From: Gammaproteobacteria bacterium
GTDB lineage: Bacteria; Pseudomonadota; Gammaproteobacteria; Arenicellales; JAJDZL01
DNA length: 64,000 nt
Direction: 5' to 3'
Assembly (NCBI GenBank): GCA_022823625.1
Contig: JAJEHQ010000037.1
Location: forward strand, 62,001 to 126,000
How positions within the stretch are numbered: position 1 is the stretch's first letter; the number at the start of each line of letters is the position of its first letter. Positions 10,064-18,527 of the stretch are shown here, piece after piece. Position numbers and translations under genes: made by a program. The notes beneath the pieces were generated by a model, which searched no databases, was not told the DNA's origin, and saw only the letters and a list, made by a program, of their open reading frames with translations.

Positions 10064-10543
10064 TTAGTATCCGAGATTAGCCTCTTGGGCTATTTTGACT
10101 AGTTCATCCATAGCGGTGGAACTTCGTTTCTTGATTACGTTCTTGTATGCCATCAAATCCTTGAGTTGTATACGTCTGTGGGTTCCTACCTTGGTGAATT
10201 GAAGTTCACCTCTCTCCAGCAATTTAATCAGATAAGGTCTGGATACATTCAAGATATCAGCTGCTTGTTGGGTGGTCAATTCTGCATGTAGAGGGACAAT
10301 CGTCACTTCATTTCCACGAGCCAATTCATCTAGCAGATTCCGAAGCAGTACAAGTGCTTGTACTGGTAGAACTAGGTCTTGCTCGTCGATTTCGATTTTT
10401 ACGTGAGATTGCTTTGAAACTGGAAATCGATCAAGAAAATGACTGAGTTCAGCCGCGCTCGCACGGGCTAGATTTGCCGTTTTGTCATCCGGCAAACGCT
10501 GATAATCTCGTTGAGCCATAACTGTTGTTTTCCTGTGCGTCAT
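10064..10543 (-). CDS. Excisionase-type HTH antitoxin
   Basis: A 159-residue protein whose C-terminal part holds an excisionase-family winged helix: LTTQQAADILNVSRPYLIKLLERGELQFTKVGTHRRI (about residues 89-125). This DNA-binding type is the usual antitoxin partner of PIN toxins that start VYDACVLYPA, and the downstream gene is exactly such a toxin. The N-terminal half (LVLPVQALVLLRNLLDELARG) probably binds the toxin or dimerises. The ATG at 10543 is preceded by AGAGGA. The protein likely also represses its own promoter, as is usual for this arrangement. Confidence 0.82.
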   Translation of the reverse strand: MTHRKTTVMAQRDYQRLPDDKTANLARASAAELSHFLDRFPVSKQSHVKIEIDEQDLVLPVQALVLLRNLLDELARGNEVTIVPLHAELTTQQAADILNVSRPYLIKLLERGELQFTKVGTHRRIQLKDLMAYKNVIKKRSSTAMDELVKIAQEANLGY

Positions 10544-10630
10544 TTAATCCTCTTTCGCCGTCGGCTTTGTTTGCTGAATCAATCCCACTAATATAGTGCT
10601 TAATCGAAATAAACGCAACAACCATTTTTT

Positions 10631-10876
10631 TTGGAGGGAGAATCAGCCAGCCGCGGGTGGCAGTCGGACCTAGCGATGAGGTTTGGCGGTCAAGTGTTTG
10701 TGATGGAGGCTAAGGTTGTTGAGGGCAAAGTCGAGCAGTCAGTCGCGGCGGTGCTTGACGCAGTGATTCAGCAGTTGAGGGAACGCCGTTATGAAGAAAA
10801 GTATGGCGGGCGGAATGACAAGGTGCATCTGCTGGCATTGGTGTTCGGGTCAGCGTCCAGAAATCTAGTCAGATAA
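10631..10876 (+). pseudogene. DUF1703/PD-(D/E)XK nuclease gene fragment
   Basis: About 80 codons resemble the C-terminal nuclease-like domain of AAA-ATPase-like DUF1703 proteins: SDLAMRFGGQVFVMEAKVVE, with the D and E-x-K of a PD-(D/E)XK core, then QLRERRYEEKYGG and VHLLALVFGSASRNLV. Full members have several hundred residues with an N-terminal ATPase; none of that is present upstream, where the antitoxin promoter region lies. The frame opens at a TTG after a T-rich run and lacks the usual final residues. It is therefore a remnant, not a working gene. Confidence 0.65.
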
Positions 10877-11285
10877 AGAGCGAGACTCTCTGATCGAAAT
10901 GAAAACTGGCGCGCAGTCAAGGCACGCTGGGGGTTGATTTTGCACCAACGGTTCTCCCAACTGCCTAATAGGTAGACTGGGATTCTCTGCAGGCGAAGAT
11001 AGACAGGCAATTCACAACGGGTGGCACCCGCATCAAGCTAAAGCACCTTTACCCGACATTAGTCGAATGAGTTTAGACTATTCTTATCCTCTGGTGCTAT
11101 TTCATCTTTGACATTGGACTGATGAAATACGATTCTGATGGCATCAAAATGTCTCCGATGACACTCTATTAAAAGCGTTGTGGCCATTTGATGGCCAACA
11201 CAGCGTCATTTTTACTTCCGTAGCTTTAAACGCTACGAAATTGTGATCCCAAAAATCACGCTACTGAAGATCGCGAACTAACCGT
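10877..11285. repeat. Gene-free spacer with three successive hairpins
   Basis: No gene is supported in this stretch. Three inverted repeats follow each other within 80 bases: TGGCCAT-TTG-ATGGCCA (11181-11197), CGTAGC-N7-GCTACG (11219-11237) and GTGAT-N7-ATCAC (11243-11259). The last two lie 26 to 67 bases beyond the cytosine deaminase stop on the minus strand and could act in 3'-end formation, although none has a proper T-tract. Confidence 0.4.
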
Positions 11286-12563
11286 TCAATTTATAGCAAG
11301 AAAGTCAACACCGAAATCGGACTCACCCAGCATCAGGTTAACCTGCATTGGGTCAGACTTGGCGATAACTGAACCGCGCCTAATAACGTAGAGCCGAGTT
11401 GCCCTTAGTCGAATTGCCTCAACTGGATCACGAGCCTGTAGAATGACAAGGTCTGCATCGCAGCCAGGTTTCAGGCCTATATGATCAAGGTGCATGACCT
11501 CCGCGCCGGTAGTGGTTACTCCCGCATACATGGCATTGATTTCGTCAACACCAGTCATCTGCCCTACGTGAACCGCCATGTGTGCGACTTCGAGCATATC
11601 ATGGCTACCGAGCCCATACCAGGGGTCCATTACGCAGTCGTGTCCCAGTGCCACAGGAATCCCCATGTCGATCATCTCTTTAACGCGTGTCATGCCTCGC
11701 CGCTTGGGGTAGGTATCCTGTCGACCTTGAATGGTTATGTTGATCAGAGGATTGGGGATTGCTGTAATTTCTGCTTCTTTGATCAGTGTCAACAGTTTGC
11801 TGACATAGTAATTGTCCATTGAATGCATTGATGTCAGATGCGATCCGGCCACGCGCCCATGCATACCCAGACGCTGCGTTTCGCAGGCAAGCGTTTCAAT
11901 GTGTCGAGAGTTTGGATCATCGGTTTCATCACAGTGCAAATCAACCAGCAACCCTCGATCTGCAGCAATTTGACACAGAACCTTTACTGATTCAGTTCCA
12001 TCTGCCATCGTGCGTTCAAAATGAGGAATCCCGCCAACGATATCTACGCCCAAATCAAGTGATCGAAGTAAATTTTCTTTGGCCGGTGGGTGTCTAAAGA
12101 GTCCGTTTTGTGGAAAGGCAACGAACTGAAGATCAATCCAGGGTGCTAGCTCTTCACGTAATTCGATTAGAGCTTCTACTGCCAGCAATGAATCGTCGGT
12201 TACATCTATGTGGCAGCGAATCGCCAGACAGCCTTTAGCAATTGACCAGTGACAGAGGGTGCGAGCTCGATGCTTGATGTCATCAGCAGTCAGAAGCGGC
12301 ACTAAATCTCCCCAGATTTCAATGCCTTCCAACAAAGTTCCGCTTTGGTTGATGCGGGGACGTCCGGCGCTCAGAGTGGAATCCATATGAAAGTGCGGGT
12401 CTACAAAAGGTGTAGATACCAGCCAGTGATCCAAATTCAGGGTTTGATGAGCTTCGGCTTCAATTTGAGTTTCAATTTCGAGAATTTTCCCTTTATCGAT
12501 TGCAATGTCTACGCCACTTTTCCCATCTGGAAGATTGGCGTTTCGAATAATGAGATCAATCAT
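11286..12563 (-). CDS. codA: Cytosine deaminase
   Basis: A 425-residue amidohydrolase-superfamily protein. Metal-binding motifs are PHFHMD (residues 56-61), LHCDETDD, GSHLTSMH and GHDCVMDPWY, the last containing the Asp ligand. The set, spacing and length match CodA-type cytosine deaminases, which convert cytosine to uracil and ammonia. It is the last gene of the cluster that includes uracil phosphoribosyltransferase, URC4 and URC1, so its product uracil would feed directly into that route. Related isoguanine or creatinine deaminases share the fold, but the neighbours favour cytosine. The gap to upp is 122 bases. Confidence 0.88.
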   Translation of the reverse strand: MIDLIIRNANLPDGKSGVDIAIDKGKILEIETQIEAEAHQTLNLDHWLVSTPFVDPHFHMDSTLSAGRPRINQSGTLLEGIEIWGDLVPLLTADDIKHRARTLCHWSIAKGCLAIRCHIDVTDDSLLAVEALIELREELAPWIDLQFVAFPQNGLFRHPPAKENLLRSLDLGVDIVGGIPHFERTMADGTESVKVLCQIAADRGLLVDLHCDETDDPNSRHIETLACETQRLGMHGRVAGSHLTSMHSMDNYYVSKLLTLIKEAEITAIPNPLINITIQGRQDTYPKRRGMTRVKEMIDMGIPVALGHDCVMDPWYGLGSHDMLEVAHMAVHVGQMTGVDEINAMYAGVTTTGAEVMHLDHIGLKPGCDADLVILQARDPVEAIRLRATRLYVIRRGSVIAKSDPMQVNLMLGESDFGVDFLAIN

Positions 12564-12685
12564 TTACAATGCTCCTAACCATGGTGGGTTTCGTCGACAA
12601 AGTTCCTATCATCTGCTTAGACGTTACCAGATAAGAGTAGCTTAAGCCTAACAGATCTGGTTGCGACTCATATTTTGATTCGAAA

Positions 12686-13315
12686 TCACTTCGTTCCATA
12701 GATTCTGTCACCTGCATCACCAAGTCCGGGGACAATATATGCGTGATCGTCCAGTTTTTCGTCAATAGCGGCTGTATAGATTGGAACGTCTGGATGTGCC
12801 GATTGAAAAGCCTTTATTCCTTCCGGAGCCGCAAGCAGGCAAGCCATCTTTATGTTTTGTGCCTTGGCTTCCTTGATTCGCTGCACTGCTGCAACCGAAG
12901 AATTTGCGGTTGCCAGCATAGGATCTAACACGATTACCGGGCGATTGATCAAATCATGAGGAACTTTGAAATAGTATTCCATTGCGACCAAGGTATGTGG
13001 ATCACGATACAGCCCGACATGCCCGACTCTTGCCGATGGCATAAGGTCGATCATACCTTCTAGTAAACCATTTCCAGCACGGAGGATCGAAATCAGCACA
13101 ATTTTCTTGCCTGACAGAAATGGCGCCTGCATTTCGGCAAGAGGAGTTTCGATTGTCTTGTATTCCAATTCAAGGTCTCGGGTTAGTTCATATCCGAGTA
13201 ACAAGGATATTTCCCTGACCAACTGTCGGAATCTTGCGGTACTGGTTTCTCGTTTTCGAAGCAACGATAACTTGTGTTGCACCAACGGGTGATTGATGAC
13301 GTTTACATTATTCAT
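12686..13315 (-). CDS. upp: Uracil phosphoribosyltransferase
   Basis: A 209-residue type I phosphoribosyltransferase that makes UMP from uracil and PRPP. It begins [18 protein letters not shown], contains [14 protein letters not shown], and carries the PRPP loop as [10 protein letters not shown], where many relatives have ATGG or ATGN. The C-terminal uracil-binding segment is [14 protein letters not shown]. Length is standard. In the fungal URC pathway the first step is also uracil phosphoribosylation (URC6), so here it may serve catabolism as well as salvage. It starts 22 bases after the URC4 stop. Confidence 0.93.
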   Translation of the reverse strand: MNNVNVINHPLVQHKLSLLRKRETSTARFRQLVREISLLLGYELTRDLELEYKTIETPLAEMQAPFLSGKKIVLISILRAGNGLLEGMIDLMPSARVGHVGLYRDPHTLVAMEYYFKVPHDLINRPVIVLDPMLATANSSVAAVQRIKEAKAQNIKMACLLAAPEGIKAFQSAHPDVPIYTAAIDEKLDDHAYIVPGLGDAGDRIYGTK

Positions 13316-13337
13316 GATTTACTCACAGGGTTGATGA

Positions 13338-14558
13338 TCAAAATAGAGTTCCATTCGACTGTACAGTGATAGGTGGATCGCCATCTGCTCGCTTTTCAAA
13401 CGCAAGTTGGCGGCCGGTCGCCCATGTTCCACCTTCAAGGATTGTGCTAAGTGGGAGGCTATGCTGACTCAGATTTAGTTCCTGCCTGATCAGTGGAGCG
13501 AGTCTGTCGAGAAGTGCGAGCGTCAATGCTCGCCATTCAACCACTAATTCAGAACCGGGAGAGTGGCTCTCGTGATAAACATCTGAGTTTCGTGGTGACA
13601 GTACGTCTAGATCAAGAAATAGTCCGCCATTTCGATATTCAGCCAGTCCAGTCAATGCCCCAGTGTTGCTAAGTCCAATGCCTGCTTCCTGCAGTGGTTC
13701 AATAAGCGAATAGGTCAGCCACTGGGTGAGTTTATGGAAAGGTACCAGTTCATTGGTTTCGTCGTTGCGCTGAATTGCGCTGTGGCGCCAGACATCGCCG
13801 AGGTTTTGGCCATTCAATTGAATTCTTTCTGGCCAAATTTCATTTAGCAGCTCAATTAGGATTGCCAGTACGTCATGCGCATTTGGCGACGGCATGATTT
13901 CAACAAGATAATCAACAAAAGTCCCAAGTCGCGGCGGGTCGCCAAAAATCGCAGGTTTGCTTTCTAGCAGACTACCCAGTGAATGCAGCAATTGGGCTCG
14001 TCCCTCAATACCTTCCATAAGATTATCCGGACTGACCTGAAAGGCTTGACCTAATTTGTCGGCATCGAAACTTTCGAGAGCTTCAGCATCTGTACGAAGC
14101 GGTTGGTTGGGATCGGACGAAAATGCGCCTAGAGAAAACATATCAAAAGATGCTATCGCCAGGCCTTCTGAGCGGCTGTATACGTTTCCGGTTTGATGTT
14201 CCCTGTACCGCCAGGAACTGCCGGCACCTGCGTCTAGCAGTACACTTGGGATCACCAGATCTAGTGCAATTCGGGCCCGTTCGAGAGGTTCAAAGTTGGA
14301 GCTGAGTTGATACCATCGATTGATTTCCGAAACTTCAAAGTGACGCCATCGGCTGTGAATTGGGATATTGAGATTCGGGTAACGACTTCGTGTTACTTCA
14401 GTCACCTTTTGAGCTGCGACAGTGAGACGTTCGGTTCGGACATCAAAATGTTCTAGGTTGCCACGTTCGCCGATTTCAAGCAATTCCGCGCATCGGACGC
14501 GAATTTCTTCAGAACTTCTCAGTTGCTTTAGCGCATCATCCAGCTCTATTTCATTCAT
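13338..14558 (-). CDS. URC4/Urg3-like uracil catabolism protein (DUF1688)
   Basis: A 406-residue protein recognised as DUF1688 by segments such as SRWRHFE, RARIALDLVIPSVLLDAGAGSSWRY, YSRSEGLAIASFDMF, FHKLTQWLTYSLIEPL and EYRNGGLFLDLDVL. The family includes fungal URC4, genetically required for growth on uracil as nitrogen source; its chemistry is not established to my knowledge. Its start overlaps the URC1 stop by eight bases and upp follows by 22 bases, so the three genes form one transcription unit. No signal peptide or membrane segment is visible. Confidence 0.85.
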   Translation of the reverse strand: MNEIELDDALKQLRSSEEIRVRCAELLEIGERGNLEHFDVRTERLTVAAQKVTEVTRSRYPNLNIPIHSRWRHFEVSEINRWYQLSSNFEPLERARIALDLVIPSVLLDAGAGSSWRYREHQTGNVYSRSEGLAIASFDMFSLGAFSSDPNQPLRTDAEALESFDADKLGQAFQVSPDNLMEGIEGRAQLLHSLGSLLESKPAIFGDPPRLGTFVDYLVEIMPSPNAHDVLAILIELLNEIWPERIQLNGQNLGDVWRHSAIQRNDETNELVPFHKLTQWLTYSLIEPLQEAGIGLSNTGALTGLAEYRNGGLFLDLDVLSPRNSDVYHESHSPGSELVVEWRALTLALLDRLAPLIRQELNLSQHSLPLSTILEGGTWATGRQLAFEKRADGDPPITVQSNGTLF

Positions 14559-15798
14559 GCAGCCCCCGTCCCTTAGCCACTTTCAATTTGTCATCAGAGG
14601 GGACTTTCAATGTGAAATAACCAGCCGCTTTTTTGGCATCCATCTCGACGCTGGCATCATCAGGTATCAGGTCATCCGGAAGCGCAACACGCTCAGAAAT
14701 ATCAATTCCCTGTTGGACGATTGCGTCGTACTTCATATCACTCATGGAGACAAAGCGATTGATGTGTTCGATTCCAAGCCAATGAAGTACATCTGGCATC
14801 AGCTCCTGAAATCTCATATCTTGAACGCCTGCGACGCATTCTGTACGCTCAAAATACGTTTCCGCCCGATCTCCGCCAGGTTGTCGTTTGCGAGCGTTAT
14901 AGACTAAAAATTTGGTTACTTCTCCTAGGGCACGGCCTTCTTTTCGGTTGTAAACGACCACGCCACAGCCACCTTGCTGTGCGGTTTCGATGCAAACCTC
15001 TATACCATGCGCGAGGTACGGGCGACAGGTGCAGATGTCTGAGCCGAATACATCTGAACCATTGCACTCATCGTGAACGCGACAGGCAACTTTCCGTTCT
15101 GGATCTGTAATCGCTTGTAAATCGCCAAATATATAGGCGGTTATGCCACCGATTGGCGGTAAGAATATTTTCAGATCATTACGAGTGACGAGTTCAGTGA
15201 ACATTCCACCTGTTTGTTCATATAGAGCACGTCTTAAATCACTTTCCTTGATTTTGAAACGCTCTGCAATGCCTGGTAGATACCATACGGGCTCAATCGC
15301 AGCTTTGGTTACTCGTGCTTCATTGCTTTCGGTAAGAATTTCGTTGTCGGCTTTAAGCCGACCGCTTGCAATTGCCTGATTCAACTCAGGCATATACAGC
15401 CGTGCTTTCGTTACTGCAATTGAAGGACGAATGTCCCATCCTTCTTCAAGCTGGTCTGCCCAAAATTGACTGACATTGTGTCCGTAGGGGTCTAGCGAGA
15501 TGATTTTGTCCGGCGAAGACCACTGTTTGTGTGGACCAAGTGGCTCTGCAGGTGCAGTATCGGTCAGATCAGGAACATGAACCTGGTCGAGTGTACCGGC
15601 AGCGATTGCGAGCGCTCGATAGATTGCATAAGAACCTGCGTGTGCGCCTATGGCATTACGTTTATCGGTGAGTGTCCCGACTACCGGGGCGCGTTCTGCA
15701 GGACTATCGGCTCCCCAGTTTAGAGGTGCCGGTTGCTTGTGGCTATCCGGGTGTGAGGAAAGTCGAATAGAGACAGGGCTGGACGGCTTTGTTTCCAA
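14551..15798 (-). CDS. URC1-like GTP cyclohydrolase II homologue
   Basis: A 415-residue protein with an N-terminal region of about 200 residues specific to the URC1 branch, joined to a GTP cyclohydrolase II-like domain. The zinc cysteines are visible as Cys245, Cys256 and Cys258 in RVHDECNG and DICTCRP, and the later motif is KEGRALGEV in place of the RibA QEGRGIGL. This divergence fits URC1, which acts in uracil breakdown rather than riboflavin synthesis. The start is TTG at 15798 with AAGG eight to five bases before it. It heads the URC1-URC4-upp-codA unit. Confidence 0.87.
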   Translation of the reverse strand: METKPSSPVSIRLSSHPDSHKQPAPLNWGADSPAERAPVVGTLTDKRNAIGAHAGSYAIYRALAIAAGTLDQVHVPDLTDTAPAEPLGPHKQWSSPDKIISLDPYGHNVSQFWADQLEEGWDIRPSIAVTKARLYMPELNQAIASGRLKADNEILTESNEARVTKAAIEPVWYLPGIAERFKIKESDLRRALYEQTGGMFTELVTRNDLKIFLPPIGGITAYIFGDLQAITDPERKVACRVHDECNGSDVFGSDICTCRPYLAHGIEVCIETAQQGGCGVVVYNRKEGRALGEVTKFLVYNARKRQPGGDRAETYFERTECVAGVQDMRFQELMPDVLHWLGIEHINRFVSMSDMKYDAIVQQGIDISERVALPDDLIPDDASVEMDAKKAAGYFTLKVPSDDKLKVAKGRGLHE

Positions 15799-15946
15799 AG
15801 TTGCCTTGTATTATCAAAAACATAATTTTATTGGTAGATTTACCATTGAATTAAATTTTTTACAAATTGGCCAAAAGTTGAGTTCCAGCCTCCGACCTTT
15901 TCAACTGGAAATTCACTTCATTCGACAGTTCATTTGAACTAGATGA

Positions 15947-16894
15947 TTAGGAACTGGATGCCGACTTCGTTTCAAGTGATGATTTTTTGCTTCGTAGTGC
16001 AATGATGATGCCGGCGACTACGATGCCAAAGATACCTAGAAAGCCAATTGGATCAGGCAGCTCACGCCACAGAATCCAAGCCCAGAAGCCAGCAAAGATC
16101 AGAAAGCTGTATTCAAACACAGCAATGTATGTGGGTTCCGCGACCTGATAGCCGCGGACCAGACCGGATACGGCAAATAGCGAACCGATCGCTTGAACAA
16201 ATGTCCAGAAAAGAAATCGCTCCGTCGGACTTACCCAGCCAGTAAAGAAGAATGGGGCAGTGGTTACCCAGCTTTCAGGAATGCTGACGAACGTAAATAG
16301 GACGGTTCCCAGCAAGCCGAAAATGCCAAGCGCGACAAAAAATCCAAGCAGCAAAAGAAAAGTGCTTTCATCCGCGCACAAATGACGGGTGGTTAATTGT
16401 CCAAGAGCATAGAGCAATCCAGCCAGAAATGGTAGTAGTGTGAAAGCGTTAAGGTTAGCCGGATCTGGTTTCAGTATCAGAAGCATCCCAATGAAGCCGA
16501 TAGCTACAGCGAGAATTCGCCAAAAATCAACACGAATCCCCAACAGCAATACAGAAAAGATAAGTACAAATATTGGAGAACTGAACAACGTGGCACCCGC
16601 TTCTGCAATAGGCATTAAGGTGATGGAACCAAAGTAAATCAGAAGCGCCATCGACATCAGTGCGGACCTTAGTGCGACCGCCCATAGTCTTTTCGGAAAC
16701 AGATTCTTTCGCCTGATAAGGCAAAAACACACAACAAGAGGGCAGGCAATAATGGAACGGGTCAAGTGAAATTGCCATAGACCGCCTTCTTCAGCAACGT
16801 AGCGCACGAAATTATCGATCAGCCCAATGAGTGACATTGCAGCCACAATCAGTAATGCGCCTTGCATCACATTTGAAGATCGATCACTAGACAT
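15947..16894 (-). CDS. DMT-superfamily (EamA) permease
   Basis: A 315-residue hydrophobic protein with about ten predicted membrane segments arranged as two EamA repeats (first about residues 12-145, second about 155-300). Family substrates range from amino acids to nucleosides and drugs. It is on the same strand as the pyrimidine operon, 148 bases upstream of URC1, so import of a pyrimidine or export of a breakdown product is possible but only inferred. The start at 16894 is an ATG. Confidence 0.8.
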   Translation of the reverse strand: MSSDRSSNVMQGALLIVAAMSLIGLIDNFVRYVAEEGGLWQFHLTRSIIACPLVVCFCLIRRKNLFPKRLWAVALRSALMSMALLIYFGSITLMPIAEAGATLFSSPIFVLIFSVLLLGIRVDFWRILAVAIGFIGMLLILKPDPANLNAFTLLPFLAGLLYALGQLTTRHLCADESTFLLLLGFFVALGIFGLLGTVLFTFVSIPESWVTTAPFFFTGWVSPTERFLFWTFVQAIGSLFAVSGLVRGYQVAEPTYIAVFEYSFLIFAGFWAWILWRELPDPIGFLGIFGIVVAGIIIALRSKKSSLETKSASSS

Positions 16895-17065
16895 TAGCTC
16901 AATTCGATGCGAAAAATGATAGTCTTGGAAAGAAATTATTGATTGAATGTGGCAACTCGTTCAAACGGTGTCCGATTCTACATTATTGGTGCAGTCAGAT
17001 TGAATTTCATTGATGAATACTTAGAAAGCTGATCATCATCTGTTGCCATTCTGCAATCGTCGGAT

Positions 17066-17080
17066 TTGATCAAAGATCAA
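17066..17080. promoter_or_regulatory. Dyad TTGATC-AAA-GATCAA upstream of the ABC operon
   Basis: A perfect 6-bp dyad lies about 90 bases before the substrate-binding protein start, in the 273-bp gap between two divergent transcription units. Its position suits an operator for the transporter operon. The only evidence is the symmetry and location. Confidence 0.35.
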
Positions 17081-17167
17081 CGCTAACAGCCTTTTTCAAA
17101 TTGGATTTGTGTATGCCTTCGTTTTGATTTATAAACAGTTGAGATTAACTTATTTGTGAGGATTGAT

Positions 17168-18442
17168 ATGAGCAAATATGAAACCAACGACTCAAGACGT
17201 AAATTCTTGAAACAAGTGGCAGCCGGTGCAACGACTGCGACGGCGGCCAGCATAATTCCAAGTCGCGCCTTTTCAGCGAATAAGCAACTCACCGTCGGAA
17301 TGAATATTCCCATGACCGGTGACCTTGCTCCTTGGGGGCTTCCGGGATATTACGGATGCGAAATTATTGCCAGAAACATCAATGCTGCCGGTGGCGTGAC
17401 CATTGGAGGTGAGACGTATGACATAAACATCGCCACCTATGATCATGGATACGAAACCGACAAAGCAGTACAGGGCATGAAGAAATTGGTACTCGAAGAT
17501 GATGCCAAGATGGTGATGATGCTTGGTGGAGCGACTGTTGCTGCCGTATTGCCTTGGGCAACTCGAAAAAAGGTTCTGACGACTACCCTGTTGCCGAGTG
17601 ATATCACACCGGACTCGAATTATCTAGTCGCGACATGTGAATCACATCCACTTTATAACGCGACGGGAGTCGAGTGGCTTGCGAGAAATTACCCTGAAGC
17701 CAAGACTGCCGTAATCGTTACAAATAACGACGTAGAGTATGGGTTGCAATCGACTGCACTTTACCAGGCAGCGTTTGAAGTTGCAGGTATCGAAGTTGTT
17801 GACACCAACCTGCACGGATTTGATGTTACGGACTTTGCTCCAATCGTCAGTTCGGTGCTGGATAAAGACCCGGATATCTTCTGTATGGCTACAAGTTTCT
17901 ATGTCACGCCAATTATGGAGCAGCTGTATCACCAGGGTTTTGATGGAAAAATCATCTCGTGTACGCTGGATTTTTATCACGAAATCATTGCAAAAACGAG
18001 TGTTGATTTTGTCAATGGTACGATTTTCCAATTTCCGGATTTTGATGATCCTGCTTTGGCAGATGTGAATTTTCCGGATCCAGGTGGATTCGATGCGGCG
18101 TTTCGAGCCGATCATCCGAATGATTGGTCTGCTGTTGCTTGGGAATATCCAGTCATTTTGCTGAACTGGATAGAAAACGCCCAGGCTGCTGGTAGCGTGG
18201 AATCGGAAGCTGTTACCGCGCAAATGACTGGTAGCGAACAGAATTTCGTCTTCGGCGGAGGCTCCTGGTGGGGCAGCCAGCTTTGGGGACTGGATAATGT
18301 TCTGGTTGGTCGCTGGCCGGTTGTTGTGGTCGAGGATGGAAGAGCCAGAATTCAGGAGTATGGAGATCTGGCAGCATGGCTGGATGCGAACAATGATGTT
18401 CTCATCAAGCACATGAAAGCGCTCGGCCTGAGAACAGTATAA
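17168..18442 (+). CDS. Tat-exported LivJ-type substrate-binding protein
   Basis: A 424-residue periplasmic-binding protein of the Peripla_BP_6/LivJ class. The N-terminus has a twin-arginine signal, SRRKFLK at residues 9-15, then a hydrophobic stretch and an AFSA cleavage site. Mature sequence starts with LTVGMNIPMTGDLAPWG and NINAAGG, which are typical of branched-chain amino acid, amide and urea binders. The ATG at 17168 has GAGG at a good distance; the GTG four codons earlier overlaps that site. The ligand is unknown. A strong terminator separates it from the permease genes, which would give the usual excess of binding protein. Confidence 0.88.
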   Translation: MSKYETNDSRRKFLKQVAAGATTATAASIIPSRAFSANKQLTVGMNIPMTGDLAPWGLPGYYGCEIIARNINAAGGVTIGGETYDINIATYDHGYETDKAVQGMKKLVLEDDAKMVMMLGGATVAAVLPWATRKKVLTTTLLPSDITPDSNYLVATCESHPLYNATGVEWLARNYPEAKTAVIVTNNDVEYGLQSTALYQAAFEVAGIEVVDTNLHGFDVTDFAPIVSSVLDKDPDIFCMATSFYVTPIMEQLYHQGFDGKIISCTLDFYHEIIAKTSVDFVNGTIFQFPDFDDPALADVNFPDPGGFDAAFRADHPNDWSAVAWEYPVILLNWIENAQAAGSVESEAVTAQMTGSEQNFVFGGGSWWGSQLWGLDNVLVGRWPVVVVEDGRARIQEYGDLAAWLDANNDVLIKHMKALGLRTV

Positions 18443-18462
18443 ATTCCGAAAAGCAGACGACA

Positions 18463-18500
18463 AGGGGAGGGTCATTTGTACTCTCCCCTATTTCTTTTTG
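18463..18500 (+). terminator. Intra-operon terminator after the binding protein
   Basis: Perfect 7-bp stem AGGGGAG / CTCCCCT with a 13-base loop, followed by ATTTCTTTTTG. It sits 21 bases after the binding-protein stop and before livH, so it probably lets only part of the transcription continue into the permease genes. Confidence 0.75.
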
Positions 18501-18527
18501 TAGCAAACAGATTTGAAGGTATAGCAA

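Noticed and set aside
17642-18475. 277-codon minus-strand frame opposite the substrate-binding protein
   Set aside because: It is the complementary frame of a gene with a clear signal peptide and family; its product has no recognisable features.
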